Below, in pieces: positions 45,201-56,790 of a stretch of 64,000 bases of DNA. This DNA is from Laguncularia racemosa (Eukaryota; Streptophyta; Magnoliopsida; Myrtales; Combretaceae), in contig JBBMOL010000305.1 in NCBI GenBank assembly GCA_037954665.1, forward strand, positions 372,001 through 436,000, read 5' to 3'. The translations under genes and the position numbers were made by a program. Under the pieces are notes generated by a model that saw nothing but the letters and a program-made list of their open reading frames with translations, was not told the origin of the DNA and made no database searches. The number at the start of each line of letters is the position of its first letter. Positions within the stretch are counted from its first letter, which is position 1.

Positions 45201-45291
45201 CCAGTCTAACCCCTAAAATCCCCCTAATGCCATTATTTTTAAGATGTTAATTAATCTATTTTACTTAAATTTTTTCTTTTTAGCTATTATA
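42259..45291 (-). mobile_element. 5' LTR of element G (Del/Tekay-like), split by a family-L LTR
   Basis: The plus-strand left end TATAACATCCTAAAACC corresponds to the usual TGTAACATCC border. The right end is placed near 45291 by alignment with a second copy of the same LTR at about 49140-50164. Shared words include ATATAAGCTTA(T/G)GGATCCTATAACAACTA-like strings near 44265 and 49320. Without the insert at 42901-43911 its length is about 2.0 kb. Exact borders are estimates. Confidence 0.65.
42901..43911 (+). mobile_element. Solo LTR of family L in the LTR of element G
   Basis: 1011 bp, TGATAGGAATC to TTTTAGGCACATCA, homologous to 36554-37593. The flanks are TATAT (42896-42900) and TACGT (43912-43916); they match except that CG reads TA on the left, as expected if a CpG decayed in one duplicate. 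Confidence 0.88.
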
Positions 45292-47160
45292 GCACCGCTA
45301 CATAATCGCTTAGGCATCTTTCTTCATAGTGGGCCAATAATTCCATGCCTAGAGTACCTTAATAAGCAAGGCCTGGCTCATAGTGTAGTTACTGCTAATT
45401 CAGGCATATAGCTTGACTAATAAGTACTCAACCTCGGAAGGTCAAAGACAATTGAAGATTGTGATTGATGCTAGATACTAATACAAATATATGACAATAC
45501 AATAATTGTGATTGTCTGATAATATCCATTATTCAACAATAATTAAATTTTATCCTCATTTATAAAAAAAAAAAAAAAAACATACTAAGCATCTATGTAC
45601 ATAAACATCCTATAATAATTAGCAAAACAACTAAATAGAACTAATACTCGCCTTAAAATTCATGGAAATCATGCAATTGATGATGGATAGCACCAATATG
45701 CAATATCATTGATTTAGATTTTTCCCTTAAATAGGTGGATTTTGGTAGCTTGAGAGCAAATGTGGGGAATTGGGGGTTTATTAGCTAAATTAGCTAAATT
45801 ATTGGTTCTTCCTAAACTCACATTTGAGTAATATAAACATCAATCACTCAAAAGAAGACATTTGACTTTGAAATCTCCTAGAAAAACTAAGCAGTAACTC
45901 ATTAAGGGAAGATTTTTATGGAATATTTAGATTGTTCCTTTTTTTATTTGAATTTATTTAAAATTTAGTATTTAAAAAACTATTTTATTTGTATCTTATT
46001 TTTATAATTATAATAAAAACAGTCAATGGAAAATTAGATTTGAAAAATTAAGTTCACATATTTTTAAGACAAAAAAATTTAAATTATAGATTAGAAAATA
46101 AGATATTAATTGCTATTTCTATAAAAATAAATAGAGTAATGAGTAAATGAATCATTTTTTTTTTATATGTTAAATATTTAATTTTACAATATATACGTAT
46201 ATATTTCGATTTTCATTTTTTTAATATTTTATTTTTGACACATAATGCTAAAAAAAATCAACGAACGAACAAACGAGAAAAAAAAATAAAGTAAAATAAA
46301 AGGCCATTATTCTAACACACTATATAAATATTAGGCCGGTCCAATAAATGATTAGTAGGTGTACAGACATAAGGTTTTGGAATGTGGAAAGAGACAACGG
46401 CACAAATTCTTAGATGGGATTCTTCCTAATTTGTCGGCTTTTGTTTGTGCGTATTAATGAAATCCATTTGTTCCCACGAAATGAATAAATAAATAAATAA
46501 AATAAAGAGGGTTTGAATTATGGTCAAATCCAGAGTGGCTCCTTAATGAAACGATCGACTTCATAATTACACATCCAGATTGATTTTCCATTTATTTATT
46601 CAAGGAAAAGAACTCGATAACAATTATCCTTCCAAAATATTGAAGGTTTCACAAAGTGCTATTGATACCTTGAAACCCTTTTCTGGCAGGGTGAAAAATT
46701 ACACCTTTCATATTTGAAATTAAATTTAAATAGAAGATATAAAATTTTATTAAAAAAAGGATAAATATTATTAAAAGTTATGCAAATAGAGATATTATTA
46801 ATCTGCTAAAATAAGTTCCTAATGTTAATGTGTCGCATCAATAATATATAATAGATATCTTTATTTATGTATAATGGGAAAAAAAAAAAGATTCAAACTT
46901 GATCCATCCAACCTGTAAACTACCATTCATGTCATTGGGCTATAGGTATCACATTCCTAATTCACTACGACGATGACAATTCGCCATTTAATTTACTTAA
47001 GTAAAATACATAAGCCTACCATTACTAAATAAGTTTCCAAACCAATTTTAAGACCTTCAAATCGTTAATTAAATGTCAAAAACATTTTGACAATTCATTC
47101 AATTTTCAAAAACATTTGATGATTTATTTTTCAAGAAAACATGTGGATATGCATGAAAGA
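45292..47160. other. AT-rich intergenic stretch, no gene seen
   Basis: No reading frame longer than chance and no recognisable element. A TATATAAATA string lies near 46320. A GATTCAAACTTGATCC string near 46892 resembles a tRNA B box in reverse but lacks a cloverleaf. Homopolymer A runs occur near 45566 and 46880. Confidence 0.6.
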
Positions 47161-48179
47161 TAGTTTAAGTTCTAGGATCTAAGGGGCCCAACAATTTACA
47201 AACAAAAAGAAATAAGAAATAGAGCCATGGTGGCTCCTAGTAAAAGTCTAAATATAAAACGAAAAACATAAACTTAATTCTAAAAAAAGCAAGAAATTGA
47301 TCATAAATATAAACAACATGATCTAGGTCCTTGAACTCATCCCAACAGTTCTCTTCCAAGCTAAATCCTATTGAATCATATAAAGAATTAGAAGAGTCCT
47401 CACCTAAAAAAGAAAAGAGGAGTAAACAATAAGGGCCTAATACATAATAACATAAGTACATACACAAATATCACATAGGCCTATATGCTAATGTAGTAGA
47501 CAATCAATTAATTTATCTAAATATCTTCTTTAAACATCTAAAGAATGCTTATGACTCTAAACATCACAACAAGAGACTTAGGGTTTGATTCCACTAGAGT
47601 GGACATCTAAGGTTAGCAAGAGCAACCAAACTCCATATCATCGAAAATCGACACCTAAGTAGGTTTGTTTAAAGTCACCATTATGTGGTCATCACTAATC
47701 ATAGTTCAATTATATCATATTGCCTACCAAGACCCATAACCACAAACCACTCTCAATATACCCTCTCTCCATTTATGATGCCCGTTACCTAGCATGATCT
47801 CATTTATCAACTACTCACCAAACCATCACTCAATAATCTAAGCGCTTAACTATCATATTATTTTAGGTTATATAACCATAACTATAATCCTAATCTAAGG
47901 TTTGTTACTTACTGGCTCAAATAATCACATATAAGTAGCAAGGAAATACTGAACCAAGTTTGATTATGAATCCAATTTAAATTTTTTTAACCTACTAAGC
48001 AACATACATGTTATTGTGCACCTAGAAGTGTCAAAGATTTCCGAATCATAGTTTAAATTTCATTTAAGTAGATTGAATCAATTTTATGAAATAAAAGGAG
48101 AAAACTTAAGTCAGATAATTATTTCAAATATTTGAATATTACTCTAAGGTTAGGTGTAAACTATTTAAGTTTCATACTA
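47161..48179. other. AT-rich sequence, probably old LTR DNA
   Basis: No gene. Its style (short runs such as CCACTAGAGTGGAC and CACCATTATGTGGTCATC) resembles the distal half of Del/Tekay LTRs. It may be the left part of the LTR ending near 50164, but I cannot align it with confidence. Confidence 0.35.
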
Positions 48180-49139
48180 ATTATAACCCATTTAAGGCCA
48201 CATAGGCCCAATTGACTCTTTAGTTAATTTAGCCTGAACTAATTAGTTTTTATTTATTTAAACCTAATAAGTTATTTGAATTCAAATCTACATATGTTTA
48301 AGGCCCAATAAGGATATTTAGGCTTTCAAAAGAGCCTTTAAAGAATAGCAGACCTAATTATGTTTGAAATTAGGATCACTAGTTCTAATTAAGCTAGTTA
48401 GGCCTAATTATTTATATTAAGTCCATTTTAAGTCTAATTAGGTTACTTTAGTCTATTGTAATTAACCTAGGGCCATTATGTTTAATTAGTCCTATTTATT
48501 ATGTCCCAAATCTAATTGATTTACTAAGTCTAATTTTAATTTCATTTTAGGCTTTTAGTTGGTTTAAAACCTTAATAGATTTAAAGCTCATTCAAGTTTA
48601 ATTTATTTGTTAGGTCCCATTTATAGCATGAGCTCTAAAGATTAATGGATCTAGGTACATTTTGGATTTTAGGCCCATTTAGGTTTTATTATTGTCGTGT
48701 AAGTTCATTTCATTCCATTAAACTTAAATCTAGTTCATTTTAGGTATTTAATTCGATTTGGGCCTTAATGTGGTTTGAAGCCTAATTTGAGTTATTTATT
48801 GTGATAAGACCCATTTGTGGTGTAAGCCTTAGAAGAGAATTGGCTTAATTAAATTTTGGATTTTAGATTTTTTGGCCTATTGGTCATTTAAGTTCATATT
48901 ATTAAGTTAATTCCTATTTCAATCCAATCTGGATAGTCAAGTTAACCAAGTTCAATTTATTTGATTATGTTTAATCCTATAAGCCACCTATGAGGAGAGT
49001 GAAGGGTGGTCCATGGGCTTATATGGTTAACTCGACTTGAGGTTAGGTCAGCCTTGGCTCGAGTTAATTAAGCCAATTATTATTAATTCTAATTGTCATT
49101 TTAAAGGCTCTAATTTTAAAGGGTTGTAATTTATTCAAT
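48180..49139. repeat. Degenerate array of TTTAGGCCCATTTAGG-like words
   Basis: Words such as TAGGCCCAATT, TTAGGCCTAATT, AAGCCTAATT, TTTAGGCCCATTTAGG and GGGCCTTAAT recur about every 20-60 bases in both orientations, in otherwise AT-rich DNA. The related LTR at 42259-45291 lacks this array. No coding potential. Confidence 0.6.
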
Positions 49140-50164
49140 TTAAGCTCAAATTAAGTAAAACACAATTACTTAGTTCCAATAACAATTGAAATTAGTCAAT
49201 ATTTGTAGCCTAATATGCACAATCAACAAACATAGCATACATGTACCTGTTAAGCAACAAATGACCTTTTCACAACTCTAAAATCTTTTAAATCTCAAAC
49301 CTATTCAAATCATTATGCATATAAGCTTAGAGATCCTATAACAACTACTTTAATCTACTTTCAAATATCTAAATAAGTTAGGAGAAGTTAGGAAACAAAA
49401 TTTAGCTAAAAACTTGTCCTTAGAAAACATAGGTTCAACACAACCAAGAACACGAGCATATTCTCATTTGTATACTCGGTATGTTATCTACATGGAGGGA
49501 TAAAAGTAAGTATACTCTCTTGTTCGTATACCTTACTACGCAATTTGTAATTTCTTGCACAAGGCATGTAAAACTCCTAAGTGGTCGTGTAATTGAAGTA
49601 CACAAGTACAACATGGTCGTGTTGTAGTCATGTACTAGAATTTCACCAATTTTGCGAAAATTGAAACTTTCCTCAAAATGCCAAATCCTAGACTTAATTT
49701 ACAACAATAGTACTTTTAATTTCATTCTAATTACAATAGATTTAGAACACTTACTCAAATCATCATCTTATAAATGATCTCCTAAATTTCTATTATTGTG
49801 AACATTGGATTGTTCTAACATCGTTTAGATCGCTCAAACAATCAAAGTTCTATCCTAACTCTTTTCTCACACTAGTTGTTCACATGTAAGTTTGTTGATT
49901 CGCTTGGTGTAGTAGTTGTTTTTTCTCCTAGTGTTTGCCTCACTCTTAGAATATTGTAGTGCACAATGTAGGAAAAAGGTCAGAAGAACATATGTTGGTT
50001 TATTTATACTTTTCTTGTCAAATGACCATACCACTCTAGTTACTAAGTCCTTTTTACTTCCATTTGCCATGACCTTATTATTTTTATATTTTGATTTTTT
50101 TTCTCAAGTTAAAAAAAAAGCCATTATCTAATTTATTTCATTTTATTTATTTTCAATTATTACA
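49140..50164 (-). mobile_element. Second Del/Tekay-type LTR remnant
   Basis: This aligns with 44110-45291: ACTTAGTTCCA/ACTTAATTCCC, CAACAAACATAGCATACA, ATATAAGCTTAGAGATCCTA and AACAACTA, followed by TTAGGAGAAGTTAGG. The right end ATTATTACA fits the TTACA border of this family. It could be a solo or truncated LTR; the left limit is unknown. It lies about 0.6 kb upstream of the P450 start codon. Confidence 0.6.
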
Positions 50165-50779
50165 ACTTCTATAAAAAATGAAAGGATTTATTAAAAATAT
50201 AATTAAAATTTAAAAATAAATCTCTCTTCTTCTAGTTATTCTAATAATTTTTCCTCATTTTGAAAAACTTCCTTTTTTCTTTACCTATACTTTTGATTGA
50301 TACCATTAGATTAAATCCTTTCAAGTTTTAAAGAGTTAAGAATTGAATGCACCAATACCCTCACCATTACATATGTATAGATTTTGCTTTATCCGTAGAC
50401 CCCATGTATCTTCTCTTTAGTCGAAAAACTTTTAAAAATGCTAACATGAATAAATAGATTAATAGTGTATAAATATTGATAAAATTTTAATACGTAAAAA
50501 TATGATTAATAAATTTTTAAAACATATATATCATCCTTATCACATATTTAAATATTATTGATACATGCATTTTATTTATCCAAATAGCTGATGTGGCATG
50601 TTAAATCTTTCTTCCTGTTTTAAACGCAAATAACTAATGTCATTGAAAATGAAGGCCACTAATCAATGATATAACTAAAATTATCCCCTACCAATTTGGA
50701 CTAGTGTCTTTGAGCTTGGCTACAGCCTACATCACCCCACTCCAAGCCAATCTACGCCGACAGACCTCCCTCTCCGATA
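50165..50779 (+). promoter_or_regulatory. Upstream region of the P450 gene
   Basis: This 615-bp stretch between the LTR remnant and the start codon has a TATAAAT string at 50468-50474. The last 90 bases become GC-richer (CACCCCACTCCAAGCC), as expected for a 5' UTR. The core promoter is not certain: no strong TATA lies within 100 bp of the ATG. No other gene is seen. Confidence 0.35.
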
Positions 50780-53700
50780 ATGGCCGTGCAAGTACTCCTC
50801 TCCCGTTATTCCCCCAAAGTTGACGCCATCATTTACCTCTTTCCCACAGCCGCTTTCCTCTATTTTCTTCTATGGATTCTAGGAGTTCTCATAAACAAAC
50901 GTAGCGGCAGCGAGAGAAATCCACCGCCTCCACCGAAAGCCCAAGGTGCGCGGCCTTTTCTTGGCCACCTTCCCCTCCTTGGAGGGCCTCAGCCTGCTTA
51001 TATGACCTTAGGCAGCATGGCTGACAAATATGGTCCCATTTTTATGCTCAAGCTGGGCGTACATCGAACCCTCGTGGTGAGTAGCTGGGAAATCGCAAAG
51101 GAGTGTTTCACATCCCAGGACAAGGCTTTCTCCAGCAGACCCAAATACCTGGCCGCTGAACTCTTGGGCTACAACTATGCCATGTTCGGGTTTAGCCCTT
51201 ATGGCCCGTATTGGCGCCATATCCGTAAGATCGCAACCTTGGAGCTCCTGTCTAACCATCGGCTCAATACTCTGAAGAACATAAGAAAAGCCGAGGTACA
51301 TGCCTCGATTAGAGAGGCTTATCACACTGTAGGCAGCAAAAGTAGTACCGAGATTATTGAGATGAAAAAATGGTTTGCCTTCACAACCTGTAACATGGTG
51401 ACAAAAATGGTAGTTGGGAAGAGATTTGAAAGGATGGATGAAGATAATTCAGCAAGGAATGCTTTGAGGAAATTAATGGAGTTGACGGGGGCGTTTGTGA
51501 TTTCAGATGCAATCCCCTTATTGAGGTGGTTTGATATAGGGGGTTATATTAAGGCGATGAAGAAGACGGCTAGGGATCTCGATGATGTTATGGAAGTGTG
51601 GCTGAGGGAGCACAAGGAAAGGAGGAGGAGTTCAGGAGAGTTTAAGGGAGAGCGGGATTTCATGGATGTTATGACTTCTTTACTTGATGATGCTGAAGAG
51701 CTGCCTAGCTACGATGCCGATACTATCAACAAAGCCACATGTCTGGTATTTCCTAAACGATTCCTTTTCCGATCATTCTGTTCAAATTTTTATCAAGAGG
51801 AAAAAAAAGAAGACTGAAAATAGATCGATTTTGTATAGTGCTTTAAGCATACCATATTGTAAATAATTAATGAAATGTGCAACTTAGAAATCACATTCGA
51901 CCCTCATGCCAACATCCAACACAAGGAACACTATATATGTTGTTTCCATTCCTCCACCAAGTCCTTCACCATCACTTGCCCTAAACTACTCACTTTGCAC
52001 TAAAAACTTAATCATAGCACCATCCATAAAATTGATAACTATATATTACAAACCCAATCAATATAATGAACTCAAAGTCAAATCTTTTCTTCCTTACTTT
52101 ACACAATAACATCAATAACTAAGGAACTGATGTACGATCTTTGAATGCAAATCAAAATCACTATCACATTCAAAATCGTGAAGCAAAAGAAAAGATTGTT
52201 AAGAGTGAGGAAAGAAAGATTAAAGGGATTGTTTGTGAGAAAGATTATAAATCTAAAAGAAAAAGAGGGGTGGGTGGGTTGGGTTGAAGTTCCAAATCCA
52301 AGATGTTTTCTAAAAAGTTCAATGAAGATTATTAATCGAGACTAACCAAGTAAAAGAAAGAATAAATTACCATAAAAAAGATTTAGACACAAGATAACAA
52401 GTGTGTACTCATAATATGTAAAATTGATAGACCTTTTGGAAAAGAAAAAAAAAGATACAATCAATATCATATCATACTAGAATGCAAAGTATTTAGCATT
52501 CATTTTGTATAACACTAATTTCTTTTGGAAACTAGTATACCTGTAAGACAATGAAAGAAGACTTTTTCCATCCAAAGAAATGCCATTATGACTTTATGTG
52601 CTAATTTACATGTTTCTCCTTCTTTCCAATATTATACTAAAATTTATCATAAACATTTACTATTTAAAAGAAATCAATAAAACTTAAATGCACATTCAAT
52701 ATTTATGAGGATTAGACAAAGCACCTTGTATTTGTGCAACTTGGTCAAGCCACCATGGTCTAGAATTATGATTATTTAAATAAATATGGTAATTCACTTA
52801 AGCATATAACTAGATAAAGGGTTGTACATTTGAAGTTCCATGACTAACATGTTTACTCAATACATAATATTACATGTGATTTTAACTTTTGGTGATCTTC
52901 ATCACATATTTTAATCTTAAGCTCATTTTTAATTGGAATGCAATTGTTTATTTGGAGCAATATTTAGTTTTTTTATTTGATCTTTATAAGTTATTTTGGT
53001 CAAAATAACTACAATTTACTAATTATGAGATTCGAGTTTCTTTCATCAATGTCTACGGTAATCTTAAATTAATTTATAGAATACTTCATAATCTATAAAC
53101 ACTAATTTTAAATATTGCTAAATAAAACTTATGATCACCTCTATCAGATCACCTCTGTTCTTTTTTCCAACATCCCCTCTTAATCGCTCTGAATTCTAAA
53201 ATATCTGATACTTTTTCAGGCTCTAATCATAGGGGGAGCAGACACCACAGCAGTGACCTTGACATGGGCTCTTTCCCTTCTTCTAAACGACCATGAGGCC
53301 CTAAGAAAAGCCCAAGGAGAACTGGATGAGCAAGTTGGAAGAGGACGACAAGTGAAAGACTCGGACATAGCAAATCTGCATTATCTCCAAGCCATCCTGA
53401 AAGAAACCCTACGTTTGTACCCTGCTGCCCCACTTTCCGTGCCACGTGAAGCCGCAGAAGATTGCGTCTTGGGTGGCTACCACATCCCCGCGGGCACTCG
53501 TCTCCTCGTAAACATCCCTATGATTCACCGTGACCCTCGAGTATGGCCGGATCCTTCTGAATTCCGGCCTGAGAGATTCCTGACCACATGCAAGGATCTT
53601 GATGTTAGAGGGCAAAATTTCGAGTTTATACCATTTGGAAGTGGAAGAAGGATTTGTCCCGGAATATCATTTGCACTTCAGGGTTCTTTGATCGTACTAG

Positions 53701-53843
53701 CTATGTTGCTGCACAGTTTTGACATTAAAACACCACTGAATGAACCAGTGGACATGACTGGAGATGTTGGATTGACCAATCTTAAGGCTAGCCCTCTTGA
53801 AATTCATCTCACTCCACGTCTCCCTCATCACATATACGGGTAA
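50780..53843 (+). CDS. Cytochrome P450, CYP82 family (two exons, 529 aa)
   Basis: Exon 1 is 50780-51745 (322 codons) and exon 2 is 53220-53843, stop TAA. The junction is phase 0 (CTG|GTATTT ... TTTTTCAG|GCT). An N-terminal membrane anchor (residues 17-38) is followed by the proline-rich hinge PPPPPKAQGARPFLGHL (49-64). Further landmarks: C-helix WRHIRK (145-150), I-helix oxygen-binding GGADTT (327-332), ExxR at 384-387, PERF at 439-442, and heme loop FGSGRRICPG (461-470) with Cys468. Length and intron position are those of plant A-type P450s. Wording such as KYGPIFMLKLGVHRTLVVSS and ELLGYNYAMFGFSPYGPYWR points to CYP82, enzymes of the ER membrane that hydroxylate specialised metabolites using P450 reductase. 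The substrate cannot be told. No stop or lost motif; it is probably functional. Confidence 0.96.
51746..53219 (+). other. Intron of the P450 gene, with a G-quadruplex motif
   Basis: 1474 bp, GT-AG, AT-rich, phase 0. The sense strand holds GGGGTGGGTGGGTTGGG at 52267-52283: four G runs with loops of 1, 1 and 2 bases. A pyrimidine tract precedes the acceptor. No transposon was recognised inside; short frames (for example 52145-52345) are not genes. Confidence 0.93.
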
Positions 53844-54357
53844 ATTTACCTGTACTAAAATGCGGCTACATGCCGCTTTTTAGTTGTAAGACTCCTCTAA
53901 ATCTTATATATGAATTCAAAACACCATCTATGAATAATTGTGTAATGTGTGCTTGTATTGATCTTAACTATGATAATTTTATTGTATATGATTAGATCTT
54001 TCTCTCATTCTTCTTCTCAATTGATGGCTTTCAATTTTTCACATTATAAAAAGTGGAGAGGGGACTCAACTTATTTGTAATAATCCAATAGAGCCCTCCT
54101 ATCATGGGCTGATTATTAGGCTCAAGGCCTATACTATGCCATCCAACTGCATCTTTGAATAAGGTAAAAATAGGCTTAACACATAAAAGGATCAAATAAT
54201 TTTTTGTTTCCCAACAAGTAATTCTCATCAAGCTATAATTATTCAACCTTAAATTCACATAATTAATGGAAGCCTAAATAATTGAAAAATTTTCCAAGAT
54301 CTCCCACTTAAATGACATTAATTGTAATCACAAATAGGTTGAATAGCAAACACAAAT
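53844..54357 (+). other. 3' flank of the P450 gene
   Basis: The likely 3' UTR begins with a hairpin at 53857-53881: AAAATGCGGC, loop TACAT, GCCGCTTTTT, with one mismatch. AT-rich sequence with AATAAT- and TGTGTAATG-like poly(A) signals follows at 53925-53950. The rest to 54357 shows nothing recognisable. Confidence 0.5.
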
Positions 54358-55783
54358 TGATAGGAATCAAAATCCTGCAAGACCTATATCATTAGGGTAA
54401 GAGCCAAAGAGTTACAAAATTTGGCGATGGGGGTCCTCTTTAAACAAACCAACCTCGAAAATACTTGTATACTAACTTCTTTTCTATTACTTATTTACTG
54501 TGCATTCCAATAGACATACTTGTCAAGTTTTGCAGTGCGATGGATAAACTCACTAAAACTTAACTTGTGGGTTATTCATGGATCGACGTAAATCAAAGAA
54601 GAACCGGTCCAATAAATCACTCAATTGAATTGAAGAACCGGCTACTTGAAGAACATTGTACTTATAATTGTTGTTTTGAGAACCGACCATTTCATTTAGC
54701 AATTTGTAATTTTTTTTCTTGGAACCTGCCATCTAAGTGGCATCTTTGTAATTTTTTTGTACATTTTTACCCTAATAGGAGCAATTATAAATACTTGCTA
54801 ATTAGGGTTTGTAGAGACCTTTTGACATTTTGAGAAAAATGCACACTTTGTGCCATGAGGGTGTCCTTCGCAAATCAAAGATCTCGTATCCATTTCTTGT
54901 GAAATTGTGGCGAGATTCAACAAGTGTAGGTTGTAAGTAATATCAATCTTCCATTTGTTGTTAGGAAATTGTATTTAGTGAGTCATATTTAGGTGCAATT
55001 TGTGATTTCTTTTGTTCACATGATTTTGATGTAATTTTCAAATTTTGATCAATTCAATTTTTGTTATTTCTCTAGTGTAAATTACGTGATTTCCCATTGA
55101 ACATTTACATACTTGTTGTCATAATTCCATTTGGTATTTTGCATATGTGGAATTCCATTTCATCACACCAATTTAGGGATTTTACGTTGTTGAATTTTCC
55201 AATTGGATTGTGTACATGTGCTTTGGATTTTAGGCACATTATCTTTTGGTATCAGAGCATTGGTTTTGAGAAGGGAATTTCGTAATCATCATTTGATAAT
55301 TAGGGTTCTTAAAGTGATTCTTGATCCGAAATTGTTGAAGTAATTTGAAGTAGTGCTTATGAAGTCTATTTCATTCTTGTTGTTGTTGATTGAAGTAGAT
55401 GTAGGAAAAACTTGTGGTAGCTTATTCCTTGAGTTTGCTGTGAGTAAGAAAGGAGTGTTCCTTGATGATCATTTGGAAAAGGTGAAATTTTTGAAACATA
55501 GAAGAGTGAATTGTGTTGGTAATTTTGGAAATTGCATTTGTTGTTTATAAATTCCAGATTTGCATTGTGTGGAGAAAAGGAAGATATTTGAAATTCAAAC
55601 ACTTTCTTTAAGTTTGAAGCAATTCATTGAGTAGCATTGAATGAGTGTTATTTGAACTTGAATTGTTCTTACCATTTGTGGAGAAAGTTGCATTAAAAGT
55701 GGTATTTGAATCTTGTTGTTGCCGTAAGTGGTGGAGTTTGTGTTGTGTGTGTATTGAGTTAAAGGGTGCTGCACATGAAGTGA
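54358..55783 (+). mobile_element. Element I: 5' LTR of family L with primer-binding site and leader
   Basis: The 884-bp LTR starts TGATAGGAATC at 54358 and ends TTTTAGGCACATTA at 55241 (usually ATCA). Five bases later comes a perfect initiator-Met primer-binding site TGGTATCAGAGC (55247-55258). Leader sequence follows to 55783, where an inverted family-L LTR begins. No gag is readable in the leader, and the rest of element I is not found to the right. Confidence 0.85.
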
Positions 55784-56782
55784 TGATGTGCCTAAAAGGG
55801 ATTTAAGCACAATTAAATGGAGTAAAAATCCAACCCTAAATACAATCCCTAGTTCTGGTTCAACAATTGGACAATTGCGTGAATTCTAAAAGATATAAAT
55901 GGATCCAGAATCAATAAACAATGAACTAATTCAATTACAAAGAATCAAATCCGCAATATATACTAATCAAGCTTGAATCATCATGTGAATTTCAAGATTG
56001 AGCAGCAAATAAAAACCGTGATTCTCCTCTTTAGAAATAAGCATTCCATGTGAACAATGATAGGTAAGTGTTGATGAATATCACTATGAAAAGTAATCCA
56101 ACAAACTCAATATATCTCGCAATGATTATGATGCAAATCTAACCATGAATTATCTCAATTCAAACCTAGATATTATACACTAGAGAAGAAAAGAAATCAC
56201 AACAAAATGAAATTGATATTACTCAAAATTTCAAGTGTTGCACTCGCTACAATTTCAACTCTTGGGATTGAAATTGATAAGAGTCTAATGATAATTAGGA
56301 GAACCCTAATCCTCACGAGAAAAGTGTATGTCAAATCTTAAAAATGGCCTCCTCAAACCCTACTTTAAAAAGTATTTATACTTGCTCCCTTTAGGGTTAG
56401 AAAATGCACAAAATTACAACTATGCCACTTTTAGGGTGGCCGATCCTAAATGAAATTATAATCAAAATAAAAGTGTCCCAAAAGAAAATACAACATAAAA
56501 TAGTCCATGAAAATGAGAAATATATAAAAGAAATTGGTCTTCAAGGTACTTTCGAATTAAACCCCGATGAGAGTCCCGACTCGCTCAAGAGTATAGGTGA
56601 TTTGGTACCCTATAGGATTGATAAGTGAACCTGCTGGAATGCACTACAATTATAATGTAGGAATGAAGAAAATAAATTAGCTTCCTCAAGATTAGGTTTC
56701 TCATGTAAGATTCTTAAAACTAAGTTATGGAGACCCTTAGCTCGGGCCCTGGTGATAGGTTATGTAGGGGTCTGACCTATCA
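55784..56782 (-). mobile_element. 3' LTR of element J (family L, minus strand)
   Basis: 999 bp. On the minus strand it starts TGATAGGTCAGACCCC and ends TTTTAGGCACATCA. The polypurine tract CTCGAGGAGA precedes it (56783-56792 on the plus strand). It is oriented opposite to the LTR of element I, 542 bp away. AGTGA (55779-55783) should be the left target-site copy; a right-hand partner was not found because the 5' end of J is missing. Confidence 0.85.
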
Positions 56783-56790
56783 TCTCCTCG

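Noticed and set aside
46885..46960. tRNA gene or SINE-like B box (GATTCAAACTTGATCC)
   Set aside because: No acceptor stem, A box or cloverleaf could be drawn around it.
50780..51817. P450 read as a single-exon, truncated protein ending after 345 codons
   Set aside because: The last 23 codons after CL do not fit the family; a GT at 51746 and an AG at 53219 restore the I-helix motif in frame.
52145..52345. 66-codon frame in the P450 intron
   Set aside because: Low-complexity K/R-rich peptide in intronic DNA with no motif.
54358..56782. Fold-back DNA transposon formed by the two inverted family-L sequences
   Set aside because: One arm is followed by a tRNA primer-binding site and the other by a polypurine tract and integrase, so they are LTRs of two separate elements.
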